46,295 nt of DNA, from positions 1 to 46,295 of the forward strand of contig DUBX01000054.1 in assembly GCA_012960115.1 (NCBI GenBank), read 5' to 3'. Shown here piece after piece: positions 17,812 to 25,830 of this stretch. How positions within the stretch are numbered: position 1 is the stretch's first letter; the number at the start of each line of letters is the position of its first letter. Source of the stretch: Porticoccaceae bacterium. Lineage in GTDB: Bacteria > Pseudomonadota > Gammaproteobacteria > Pseudomonadales > Porticoccaceae. A program made the position numbers and the translations under genes. The notes under the pieces were generated by a model. That model saw nothing but the letters and a program-made list of their open reading frames with translations. It had not been told where the DNA came from and searched no databases.

Positions 17812-19095
17812 ATGTTTCTAAAATCCACAGCAGAGACTAAAGAACACGCTCTATCCTATTATGCTGCCTCGGCAAAATGGCAAACAGATTACCCACAACT
17901 TGAGGGTAATCTGGATGTTGATGTGGTCGTGGTTGGTGCAGGTTTCAGTGGCGTCGCAACAGCCGTCGAGCTCTGTGAACGCGGCTATAAGGTTGCCCTT
18001 ATAGAATCCAATCGCATCGGTTGGGGCGCTAGTGGACGCAACGGTGGTCAAATCATCGGTGGTTACGGCAGAGATCCTAATGCTTTTCGCTCATCCATTG
18101 GGAGTGAAGGGGTCGAAATGGTTGAAAATATGGGCACCGAATGTGTCGAGATCATTAAACAGCGTATCGAAAAGTACAATATTGATTGTGATCTTAAGTG
18201 GGGTTATTGCGAAGTTGGTTTAAAGAAACGTCATCTAAAGGACTACCGTGAATGGGCTGAAGAAGAGCCAGTTATCCAGCTTCTGGACCAAGATGAAGTC
18301 AAACAGTACGTTAACTCAGATCTCTATATTGGCGGCTACTACCGTAAAGATTGGGGTCACATTCAACCGCTAAATCTGTGTATTGGCGAAGCAAAAGTTG
18401 CCGAATCAATGGGCGCCAATATCTTTGAACAGTCGAAGATTACCCGTATTACCTATGGTGAGAATCCAGCTGTACATACTGACAAAGGCTCGATTAGGGG
18501 CAATCATGTGATTCTCTGTGGCAATGCCTATATGGGTAATCTGGTCCCTTATTTGGATGCTCGGGTACTGCCTGCGACTAGCTGTATTATCGCGACCGAA
18601 CCTCTTTCTGAGGAGCAATTAGAGCAGACGATGGTGCGTGACGTTGCCGTATGTGACTCCAGAACTGCCCTAGACTACTATCGATTATCCGCGGACAAGC
18701 GTCTGCTATTCGGAGGCTTATCAAATTACTCGGGCTTAGAACCAGCCAATGCCAGGGGTATTATGCAGGCTAAGATGACAAAAGTTTTCCCTACCTTAAA
18801 AGATGCCAGAATAGACTACAGCTGGTCTGGAAGAATGGGCATCAGTGTTCGGCGTATGCCACAAATTGGACGCATGGAAGACAGTAATGTGCTCTACATC
18901 AGTGGTTATTCTGGTCACGGGGTTGCTCCTACGCATATGACCGGGCGCATCCTTGCCGAAGCGGTTGATGGTGATACCCATCGTTTCGATATCATGAACA
19001 AAATGTTCCACCTACCTTGGCCGGGCGGCAAATTACTGCGCAGACCCGCCATGGCAGTGGGTATGATGTGGTATAAAATGCTCGACGCGATTTAG
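17812..19095 (+). CDS. FAD-dependent oxidase, gamma-glutamylputrescine oxidase type (PuuB/OrdL-like)
   Basis: D-amino-acid-oxidase-fold flavoprotein of 427 aa: DVVVVGAGFSGVATAVELCERG (FAD loop, about residues 38-50), then WGASGRNGGQ typical of the PuuB/OrdL branch, and YISGYSGHGVAPTHMTGRILAE near the C terminus. PuuB oxidises gamma-glutamylputrescine to the aldehyde, with ammonia and peroxide. It lies 23 nt after the Rieske oxygenase gene, with AAGGA 8 nt before the ATG, and 8 nt before the amidotransferase gene. The PuuA-like, PuuB-like and amidotransferase genes together suggest a gamma-glutamylated pathway. Other secondary amines such as sarcosine-like compounds are possible substrates. 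Confidence 0.86.
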   Translation: MFLKSTAETKEHALSYYAASAKWQTDYPQLEGNLDVDVVVVGAGFSGVATAVELCERGYKVALIESNRIGWGASGRNGGQIIGGYGRDPNAFRSSIGSEGVEMVENMGTECVEIIKQRIEKYNIDCDLKWGYCEVGLKKRHLKDYREWAEEEPVIQLLDQDEVKQYVNSDLYIGGYYRKDWGHIQPLNLCIGEAKVAESMGANIFEQSKITRITYGENPAVHTDKGSIRGNHVILCGNAYMGNLVPYLDARVLPATSCIIATEPLSEEQLEQTMVRDVAVCDSRTALDYYRLSADKRLLFGGLSNYSGLEPANARGIMQAKMTKVFPTLKDARIDYSWSGRMGISVRRMPQIGRMEDSNVLYISGYSGHGVAPTHMTGRILAEAVDGDTHRFDIMNKMFHLPWPGGKLLRRPAMAVGMMWYKMLDAI

Positions 19096-19103
19096 GCAAA
19101 ACC

Positions 19104-19814
19104 ATGACCAAAAAGGTGCTGATTTTCTTACACATGGACGATGAGCATCCCGGTTATATCGCTGATTATCTACAGCGCAAAAACATCCCCTATCGAATAG
19201 TTCGTGGTTATCAGGGTGACCCCATACCCACATTAGACGAGTCGATGGCAGGGCTGGTATTTATGGGAGGCGTGATGAGCGCCAACGATGATATTCCCTG
19301 GATCAAACAAGAGATTACGGTTATTCGTGCGGCACTGGACAACAATATTCCACTGCTAGGCCACTGCCTGGGCGGACAACTGATTAGCGTAGCTCTGGGA
19401 GCATCGGTCACCACTAATCCCGTAGGTGAAGTGGGTTGGCACGAATGCCATAGGGAACAGAACCACTCAGTAGTTGATTGGTTGGGTGATGCTGAAGACC
19501 CTTTTATTATGTTTCATTGGCATTTAGAGACCTTTGCTTTACCGGCTGAGGCGCAACTTTTGTTTTCATCTAAGCACTGCCACAACCAAGCCTATAGTTA
19601 TGGTGATAATGTGCTGGCTATGCAAGGGCATGTTGAGATGACTGAGCCTCTTATACTGGATTGGATTACAAAGTGGCGAGATCATTTGCAAAATACAACG
19701 TCCAGCACGCAGAATTATGCGCAAATTAAAGAGGCTATGGTGGCCAATGTCGCAGCCCTAAATCAGGTTGCGGAGCGACTCTATCAGCGTTGGACATCGA
19801 CGTTATCCCTGTAA
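19104..19814 (+). CDS. Class I glutamine amidotransferase / gamma-glutamyl hydrolase-like protein
   Basis: Protein of 236 aa with a class I GATase fold. The nucleophile elbow is GHCLGGQ (Cys88), and the other two triad members are in MQGHVEMT (His176, Glu178). It resembles stand-alone GMP-synthase-like GATases more than E. coli PuuD (peptidase C26, GVCRG-type elbow), but occupies the place PuuD would take, hydrolysing the gamma-glutamyl group. Start spacing to the oxidase gene is 8 nt. The gamma-glutamyl hydrolase role is inference from context; the fold is clear. Confidence 0.83.
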   Translation: MTKKVLIFLHMDDEHPGYIADYLQRKNIPYRIVRGYQGDPIPTLDESMAGLVFMGGVMSANDDIPWIKQEITVIRAALDNNIPLLGHCLGGQLISVALGASVTTNPVGEVGWHECHREQNHSVVDWLGDAEDPFIMFHWHLETFALPAEAQLLFSSKHCHNQAYSYGDNVLAMQGHVEMTEPLILDWITKWRDHLQNTTSSTQNYAQIKEAMVANVAALNQVAERLYQRWTSTLSL

Positions 19815-19832
19815 AATAACAAGGCAAATACA

Positions 19833-21218
19833 GTGAAAAGTGAAGGTTATAGAGATAAGTACAACCAGCACCTGTTGCATCCCTGGGGTGATCTTTCTGC
19901 CCTGGGTGAAGATGATGCCAGTTCGGTGATTGTCAAAGGCGAGGGAGTCTATATCTATGATGCGGAAGGCAATAGGCTATTAGATGGTCCAGCTGGCATG
20001 TGGTGTATGCAGACAGGTTATGGTCGCCGTGAAATTGCCGATGCGGTGTCCCAGCAAATTATGACCTTGAGCTATGCTACCTCCTTTACAGTGATTAACA
20101 ATCGCGAGGTGGAATTAGCTGAACGTATCGCCGCACAGACGCCAGGGGATCTAAATCGCATTTATTTCACCACGGGTGGCTCCACGGCAGTCGATTCAGC
20201 CCTGAGACTATGCCAGTTGGCCAGTAATATAAAGGGTCAACCCCATCGCAAACATATACTCACTCGCGAAAAAGCCTACCATGGCAGCACTTACTTAGCG
20301 GCATCTATTAGCGGTAAAGAGCGTGATAAAACCGCTATGGATATTATGCGTGATGGCATTCACTTTCTCTCCGCACCCTGCCATTTTTACCATCCTGAAT
20401 TTGCCACCGAAGCGGAGTTTTGCGATTTTTTGGTAGATGAATTAGAGCAAAAGATTCTCGAGCTGGGACCTGAGAGCATTATGTGCTTTATCGCCGAACC
20501 GATCTTGGCCAGCGGCGGTGTTATTGTGCCCCCGACTGACTACAACTATCGCTGTTGGCAGATGATCAAAAAATATGAGATTACCTATATCGCCGACGAG
20601 GTAGTGACTGCCTTTGGGCGGCTTGGGCATTGGTTTTCTTCAGAAAAAGTGTTTGGCATCGTGCCGGACATGATTATCTTTGCCAAAGGCGTCACCTCTG
20701 GCTATATCCCAATGGGAGGCTATGCAGTGTCAGAGTCCTTCTTAGCTAGCTTCAGTGGTGAAAATGCTGAGGGTTGCCTTTACTCTAATGGCTATACCTG
20801 GGGAGGCAGTCCCATTGCGTGCGCTGCGGCACTGGCCAGTTGGGACATCATTGAAAAAGAAAAGTTGCTCGACAGAGTCTTAGAAATAGAGCCTTATTTT
20901 CAAGACCAGTTGCGATCCTTGTTGGACATTCCCTTGGTGGGCAATGTACGAGGCGAGGGGCTGATGGCCGCAGTGGAAATGACGATTGAGGGGCGTAACG
21001 AGGTAGATTTACTTGAAAAAGATTATGCCATCGGTGAGATGGTTGACCAACACTGCCAAAAATTAGGTTTGCTGGTTAGGCCTTTCATTAATATCTGTAT
21101 TATATCTCCGCCGCTCATTATCTCTCGCGAGCAGGTTGACGAGTTGGTCGCGATACTGCGCCACGGGCTTGAGTTAACCTTAACTGATTTACGCGACCAG
21201 GGTATCTGGGTAGACTAA
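19833..21218 (+). CDS. Class III aminotransferase, SpuC-like (polyamine/omega-amino acid)
   Basis: PLP aminotransferase of 461 aa. The Schiff-base lysine is K285 in FAKGVTSGY, and the pyridine-contacting Asp is D255 in IADEVVTAFGR. The N terminus (HPWGDLSALGE, then GVYIYDAEGN and GPAGMWC) follows the putrescine-pyruvate aminotransferase SpuC pattern. The start is GTG at 19833, preceded by AAGGC and 18 nt downstream of the amidotransferase gene. It would give an alternative, non-glutamylated entry route for diamines, or transaminate a downstream amino acid. Confidence 0.87.
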   Translation: MKSEGYRDKYNQHLLHPWGDLSALGEDDASSVIVKGEGVYIYDAEGNRLLDGPAGMWCMQTGYGRREIADAVSQQIMTLSYATSFTVINNREVELAERIAAQTPGDLNRIYFTTGGSTAVDSALRLCQLASNIKGQPHRKHILTREKAYHGSTYLAASISGKERDKTAMDIMRDGIHFLSAPCHFYHPEFATEAEFCDFLVDELEQKILELGPESIMCFIAEPILASGGVIVPPTDYNYRCWQMIKKYEITYIADEVVTAFGRLGHWFSSEKVFGIVPDMIIFAKGVTSGYIPMGGYAVSESFLASFSGENAEGCLYSNGYTWGGSPIACAAALASWDIIEKEKLLDRVLEIEPYFQDQLRSLLDIPLVGNVRGEGLMAAVEMTIEGRNEVDLLEKDYAIGEMVDQHCQKLGLLVRPFINICIISPPLIISREQVDELVAILRHGLELTLTDLRDQGIWVD

Positions 21219-21270
21219 AACAAAATAGTCACTGTTATGACTAAAGTCAGCAGTACAGTAGGGGTTTGAA

Positions 21271-22197
21271 ATGGCTAATAAAGATATTCCCAGCAGCTAT
21301 TCCATGTTTGCGAATGTATACAGCTATATGGGTTTGCCACTGTCACGCAACATAGAGTCTGCCGATGTGGTGGTTATGGGTATCCCCTACGATATTGGCA
21401 CCACTGGCCGTGCTGGGACTCGACACGGTCCGCAAGGTGTGCGATTAGCTTCAGGAAACCTGCGCTGGGAAGAAAAACGCTGGCCCTGGCAATTTAGCGC
21501 TATGGACAGACTCAAGGTCATTGACTATGGCGATTTAGAGTTCAAGCCTAGCGAATCAACCTCTATGATTGAAACAGTCATTGAACATGTGGGAGCGGTT
21601 CACGCCAAAGGTAAAAAGGCGCTGTGCTTTGGTGGCGACCACTTTGTCACTCTACCTCTGTTAAGAGCGGCGCATCAGTATCATGGGCCAGTGGCCTTGG
21701 TGCATTTTGACGCCCATACCGACACCTACACGCCAGACGATGACGGGGCGGAGAATTATGATCATGGCTGCATGTTCTATCACGCACCCAAAGAGGGGCT
21801 TATTGATCCCGATCACTCGATTCAGGTAGGGATTCGCACTGAATACGATACCCAGAGCCATCTGTTTGAGGTTGTAGATGCAGCTGCCGCTAATGATTTG
21901 TCGAGCGCCGAAGTGGTTGCTGCCATCAAACAGCGCGTCGGCAGCATGCCTGTCTATCTTACTTTTGATATTGACTGTCTTGACCCTGCCTATGCCCCCG
22001 GAACGGGTACACCAGTAGTGGGAGGTATCACTACCGACCGGGCTCTAAAGATAATTCGTGGTTTGCAGGGTTTGAATATTGTTGGTGCTGATGTTGTAGA
22101 GGTTGCGCCATCTTATGATCATGCTGAAATTACCGCCTTGGCAGCTGCGACCATTGGTTTAGAAATTCTTTATGTGATGGCTTCCCAAATAGACTAA
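21271..22197 (+). CDS. Agmatinase-like ureohydrolase
   Basis: Arginase/agmatinase-fold enzyme of 308 aa. The dimanganese ligand motifs are all present: GGDH, HFDAHTDTY and FDIDCLDPAYAPGTGTP. The family hydrolyses guanidino compounds to an amine plus urea; agmatinase, guanidinobutyrase and guanidinopropionase cannot be told apart by eye. AGGGG lies before the ATG. It is the last gene of the plus-strand run, 52 nt after the aminotransferase gene and convergent with the TetR-GNAT gene. With the polyamine genes, production of putrescine from agmatine is the simplest reading. Confidence 0.85.
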   Translation: MANKDIPSSYSMFANVYSYMGLPLSRNIESADVVVMGIPYDIGTTGRAGTRHGPQGVRLASGNLRWEEKRWPWQFSAMDRLKVIDYGDLEFKPSESTSMIETVIEHVGAVHAKGKKALCFGGDHFVTLPLLRAAHQYHGPVALVHFDAHTDTYTPDDDGAENYDHGCMFYHAPKEGLIDPDHSIQVGIRTEYDTQSHLFEVVDAAAANDLSSAEVVAAIKQRVGSMPVYLTFDIDCLDPAYAPGTGTPVVGGITTDRALKIIRGLQGLNIVGADVVEVAPSYDHAEITALAAATIGLEILYVMASQID

Positions 22198-22216
22198 AGC
22201 CGGTGTCCTCAAACGC

Positions 22217-23320
22217 TTATAGTGCTAAAGAGTATTTATAGAAGTCGGTATCACGCACATAGCCTAAAGACTCGTAGAGTGACTGAGCATGGGTATTATC
22301 TATCGCTGTTTCAAGGTCAATGCGTGAGGCGCCAGTTTCCTTGGCGTAGGCCATAGCGCGATTCATGAGTGCTTTGCCTATACCTAGTTGTCTGGCACTA
22401 CTGTCTACATAAAGATCATACAGAACGACAATGGGTGTAGCATCGACGCTGCAGAATGTTGGGTAGAGTTGGGTGAAACCCAGCGCTTGGCCGTCTGTAT
22501 CCCAGGCGATAAAAATCACCGACGTGCTGCTCGTTAATCGATCCACAATATACTGCTTAGCCAAAGCGAGGTCTGGTTCCTCATCATAAAACCGCCGGTA
22601 AAGATCAAATAACACACTGGCTTTATCGGCGTCTTCCAACGAGGCTCTGGTGACGTTGATAGCTGTCTGGGTATCCGTGGTGTTGCTACTTGGCCTCGGG
22701 GTCGGCATGTCATAACACCAAGGAAAAATGCTGGCCAGAAAGCTACGGCATATATGGCGGGCATCATCACGATCGTAATCCTCTCCAGCAAACAGTATTT
22801 CGGTCCACATCTCATCGGTAAGCCCGGATATAGCATTGGCAATTGCTCGAGCATTAATCTCTACCTGTTTATCGGCGCTATTAATAATGTCTTCGCACAG
22901 GCTGAGAATGAGTTTGAAGCTCTGCCGGTCTAGATTGCCACGTATAAGCTGATAGTCTTCTCTGCCACGGCTTTCTGAATCGAAGGCGTGCCATACGGCC
23001 ATTTTTCGGTGTTCAGTAATATCTGGATCTAAAGAGGCATCCATAATGGCGGCCAGACGTTTGGCGGGTTCAGGGCCAGCATTTTTAAGGGCTTTGGCTA
23101 TGCTGTGATCAAATTCTTCGGAAACAAAGTTAAGTGTTTCCAGCAGCAAGGACTCTTTACTGTCAAAATGGAAGTTAACCGTACCTGCGGTGAGGCCCGC
23201 AATAGAGCTAATTTTTGCTAAGGTCAATTTTGAAAGACCGAATTCAGCAATGGCAGTGATCGTGGCATCGATGAGGAGCTTGCGGCGTTCTTGGTGAATA
23301 GCCGGATTAGTTGTTGGCAT
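22217..23320 (-). CDS. TetR/BetI-like regulator fused to a GNAT acetyltransferase
   Basis: Protein of 367 aa with two domains in one uninterrupted frame. Residues 1-205 are a TetR regulator: helix-turn-helix with KLTLAKISSIAGLTAGTVNF, then a BetI-like ligand domain with MAVWHAFDSESRG and GLTDEMWTEIL. A Ser/Thr/Pro-rich linker (about 208-220) leads to a GNAT domain (about 221-367) with the acetyl-CoA loop ARQLGIGKALMNRAM and the terminal block ETAIDNTHAQSLYESLGY. TetR proteins usually end near residue 200, so the fusion is real unless a sequencing error removed a stop. It diverges from an aminotransferase gene and converges on the agmatinase gene. Polyamine acetylation or sensing is a hypothesis. 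Confidence 0.88.
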   Translation of the reverse strand: MPTTNPAIHQERRKLLIDATITAIAEFGLSKLTLAKISSIAGLTAGTVNFHFDSKESLLLETLNFVSEEFDHSIAKALKNAGPEPAKRLAAIMDASLDPDITEHRKMAVWHAFDSESRGREDYQLIRGNLDRQSFKLILSLCEDIINSADKQVEINARAIANAISGLTDEMWTEILFAGEDYDRDDARHICRSFLASIFPWCYDMPTPRPSSNTTDTQTAINVTRASLEDADKASVLFDLYRRFYDEEPDLALAKQYIVDRLTSSTSVIFIAWDTDGQALGFTQLYPTFCSVDATPIVVLYDLYVDSSARQLGIGKALMNRAMAYAKETGASRIDLETAIDNTHAQSLYESLGYVRDTDFYKYSLAL

Positions 23321-23360
23321 TGCTCTTTACTCTAATTATTGCGCTCTTACTACTGCGCAT

Positions 23361-23398
23361 ATTATACGTCTGTTTAATTGCCTATATGTCTGTATAGT
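23361..23398. promoter_or_regulatory. Direct-repeat operator candidate with divergent -10 boxes
   Basis: Two related 16-nt blocks, at 23363-23378 and 23383-23398, share TATA(C/T)GTCTGT(T/A)TA(A/G)T (13 of 16 identical) and lie exactly 20 bp apart, two helical turns. A perfect minus-strand TATAAT (23366-23361) overlaps the first copy and would serve the TetR-GNAT gene. A plus-strand TATAGT (23393-23398) lies in the second and could serve the aminotransferase gene. Convincing -35 boxes are not visible. Placement suits autoregulation by the TetR-GNAT protein; this is inference. Confidence 0.4.
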
Positions 23399-23538
23399 GT
23401 TGTTTAGAGTGGTTATTAGCAACAGTTATTGTATTTTTAGTGAGAACTCTATGCCTGATTTACTTTAATATTGACCCCAACATTTTTATTGTGCATGGTC
23501 AGCCAACTATCATAGATAATTAACAGGATGAATTATGG

Positions 23539-24954
23539 ATGACTTACACCTTACCCGGACCTAAAACGGCTGAACGACTGGAGTCAGGTAAAAAACTCTT
23601 CCGTCATGGACTAACCTACCAAGCCGGGGCAAAAAAGTCTGCGGCTAAAGGCTTTATTTCACCGGCACAAATTATTCTTGATAGGGCCCAGGGTGATTAT
23701 GTCTGGGACCTTGATGGCAACAGGTACATCGACTTTCAAAATGGTTGGGCTACCAACCCTCTGGGCAATTGTCATCCTGAGGTTTTAGAGGCGGTACATG
23801 ATGCCCACCAGAGGTATGGTTACCACTGGGAGCATCCACTGCGCTTTGAGTTGGCAGAAAAAATTGCCGACATCATGCCGGGTAAGCAGCTACCGCGGCT
23901 CACTTTTGAAGTCTCTGGTACCGAGGCGGTAGAGTCGGCAGTGCACACTGCGCTCTGCTACAAAAAACGTCGCCATATTATTAGTTTTACCTCCTCTTTT
24001 CATGGCGCAGGTATGGGCACAAAGGTCATTAGCGGTTACACCAGCGAACATAATTTGTACATGGAGCCCTGGAGTGGAGCAGTGATTAAGGCGCCTTACC
24101 CTTACTCACAAAATATCCCCGCTGATATGTCCCCAGAACAATACGTTAACTATTGTCTGTGGTATTTAGAGAGTCACATTCCTGAATATATTGTTCCTGC
24201 AAACAATATTGCCGCTATTATCGTGGAGCCAGGTCTGGCTGAAGGCGGTAACTGGATTCCCTCGCCAGACTTTGTTCAGGGTATTCGGCGTATTTGCGAT
24301 AAACACGACTGGCTGATGATTGTTGATGAAGTTCTTACCGGTCTTGGTCGCACGGGTCGCATGTGGGGTATTGACCACTATGATGTCATACCCGACATGA
24401 TGGTGTTTGGTAAGAACTTGTCTGGGGGTGTGGAACCTTGTGCTGGGGTGGCCGCGCGCGATGAGATCTTGGGTGATAACCCCCGAGCCAGTGCGGGAAG
24501 TACCTTTGCCGGTACGCCTGCTGGGTGTGCCGCTGGTCTAAAAACACTGGAGATTTTCCAGCGCGATAATGTCATAGACCACGGCGCAGATCTCGCCGCC
24601 ATCGCTGAGCAACGTATGGCCGATTGGCCTGAAAAGTATGCCATTGTCAGTGATGTACGCTGCTTAGGTTTATTAATGGGCATCTCATTTACCCACCCAG
24701 ATAAAGCGCAGTTTGGTGATGACTATGACGATAGCTTTGTTGGCCGTACCGTGCGTAACGAAATGCTCATTAACGGCGTGTGGGCGATTTGCGATACCGA
24801 GCCCACAGTGCGTATGTACCCAGCCCTCAATATGGATAAAAAAGTGTTTATTGAAGCCTTAGATATTATCGAAGCAGCAATACAGGCTGTGGAAAATGGC
24901 GCACCTCTGGTGGGTGACTACCCAGCCATTCCGAGCGGCGTGACTGGATTTTAA
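23539..24954 (+). CDS. Class III aminotransferase (omega-amino acid type)
   Basis: PLP enzyme of 471 aa. K292 in FGKNLSGGVEP is the cofactor lysine, and IVDEVLTGLGRTGRMWG holds the cofactor-binding Asp. Also visible are NGWATNPLGNCHP and the substrate-side EVSGTEAVESA. It belongs to the GABA/diaminobutyrate/ornithine aminotransferase superfamily but differs strongly from the SpuC-like enzyme nearby. AGGA at 23525-23528 is 10 nt before the ATG; another ATG at 23535 is out of frame. It is divergent from the TetR-GNAT gene and shares its stop base with the next start. The likely role is amino-group removal from a product such as GABA or another omega-amino acid. Confidence 0.86.
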   Translation: MTYTLPGPKTAERLESGKKLFRHGLTYQAGAKKSAAKGFISPAQIILDRAQGDYVWDLDGNRYIDFQNGWATNPLGNCHPEVLEAVHDAHQRYGYHWEHPLRFELAEKIADIMPGKQLPRLTFEVSGTEAVESAVHTALCYKKRRHIISFTSSFHGAGMGTKVISGYTSEHNLYMEPWSGAVIKAPYPYSQNIPADMSPEQYVNYCLWYLESHIPEYIVPANNIAAIIVEPGLAEGGNWIPSPDFVQGIRRICDKHDWLMIVDEVLTGLGRTGRMWGIDHYDVIPDMMVFGKNLSGGVEPCAGVAARDEILGDNPRASAGSTFAGTPAGCAAGLKTLEIFQRDNVIDHGADLAAIAEQRMADWPEKYAIVSDVRCLGLLMGISFTHPDKAQFGDDYDDSFVGRTVRNEMLINGVWAICDTEPTVRMYPALNMDKKVFIEALDIIEAAIQAVENGAPLVGDYPAIPSGVTGF

Positions 24955-25268
24955 TGTTCCATTTAAGCTTACACTTTATTGTTCCAGCCTTGATTGCTGC
25001 ACTGTTCTTTCGGAAACGTTGGCAGCTATCCTACTGGGTGATGATGGCTACTATGTTGGTAGATCTTGATCATCTGTTAGCCATTCCCATTTATGATGCC
25101 AGTCGTTGCAGTATCGGATTTCATCCGTTGCATCAGCCTTGGTTTATCGCTCTTTACGTTGTTCTTTGTTTTGCGCCAAAAACCCGTTTAATTGGTCTTG
25201 GTTTGATGACCCACATGGTTTTGGATTCAATTGACTGCCAGGTTACCAATGGCGTCTGGGTTAACTGA
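24954..25268 (+). CDS. Small membrane protein, DUF6122 family
   Basis: Protein of 104 aa with three or four hydrophobic segments. Conserved polar residues are scattered at VDLDHLL, FHPLH and HMVLD; this Asp/His pattern is seen in the DUF6122 and YdjM-like membrane families, where metal binding or hydrolase activity has been proposed but not shown. Its ATG shares one base with the stop of the aminotransferase gene, so it is translated with it. Function unknown. Confidence 0.72.
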   Translation: MFHLSLHFIVPALIAALFFRKRWQLSYWVMMATMLVDLDHLLAIPIYDASRCSIGFHPLHQPWFIALYVVLCFAPKTRLIGLGLMTHMVLDSIDCQVTNGVWVN

Positions 25269-25310
25269 GGCTAGTCGAGTTTTATCGAAACGTTAGAAGA
25301 AGAGGGCGCT

Positions 25311-25643
25311 ATGCTAGATGATCAATCGAATGACGATATTGTGCTGGTTTATGACAAGCAGGGCCCCGATTGCGACAACTATGGCCAGAGGCTGGGCAGT
25401 AAGCAATCGGTCGGTCCGTTGCGCATCGTCGATGCGCGGCAGTCCGGTGATGTACTAGCAGAGATTACCGCACAGGGTTTAGATATCGATCAGGGCATGG
25501 TGGTAAAAATGGATGGTCTATTATGTTACGGTGCTGATGCCATTCACGCACTGGCGCTGATCAGTAGTCGTGGCGGTATTTTCAATCGCTTAAATGATTG
25601 GATTTTTCGCTCGTTGGCCATCTCACGTCTTGTCTACCCATGA
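25311..25643 (+). CDS. Divergent DCC-family (DUF393) thioredoxin-like protein lacking the first active cysteine
   Basis: Protein of 110 aa. The opening IVLVYDKQGPDCDNY aligns with the DCC-family start (xxxYDGxCxxC), and MVVKMDGLLCYGADAIHALALI matches the later family block before the C-terminal helix. Where family members have DGxCxxC, this protein has DKQGPDC, so only the second cysteine remains and disulphide redox activity is doubtful. GAGGG precedes the ATG. It follows the DUF6122 gene by 42 nt in the same direction. Family assignment is moderate; function unknown. Confidence 0.55.
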   Translation: MLDDQSNDDIVLVYDKQGPDCDNYGQRLGSKQSVGPLRIVDARQSGDVLAEITAQGLDIDQGMVVKMDGLLCYGADAIHALALISSRGGIFNRLNDWIFRSLAISRLVYP

Positions 25644-25830
25644 CTAAAAATGTGCCGTAATTTACTGCTAAAACTATTGGGTATAACCAAGATTGACAAC
25701 TTTGGTGCCGGCGGCCATGAAAGATTTTAGCCAATACATGGCACTAATTGAGTATATTGGTTGTCCAAAATCTCAAGACCCACAATGCTCAATCAACATG
25801 TAATGAGCTTAATTCAAAAAGGAATTCCCG
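25644..25830. other. Intergenic region with a possible 28-codon mini-ORF
   Basis: The gap before the acyltransferase gene contains TTGACA at 25693-25698 but no good -10 at standard spacing. A short plus-strand ORF from ATG 25717 to TAA 25803 (28 aa, two Cys residues) has no clear ribosome site (only GGCGG). It may be a leader or chance. Nothing else stands out. Confidence 0.25.
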
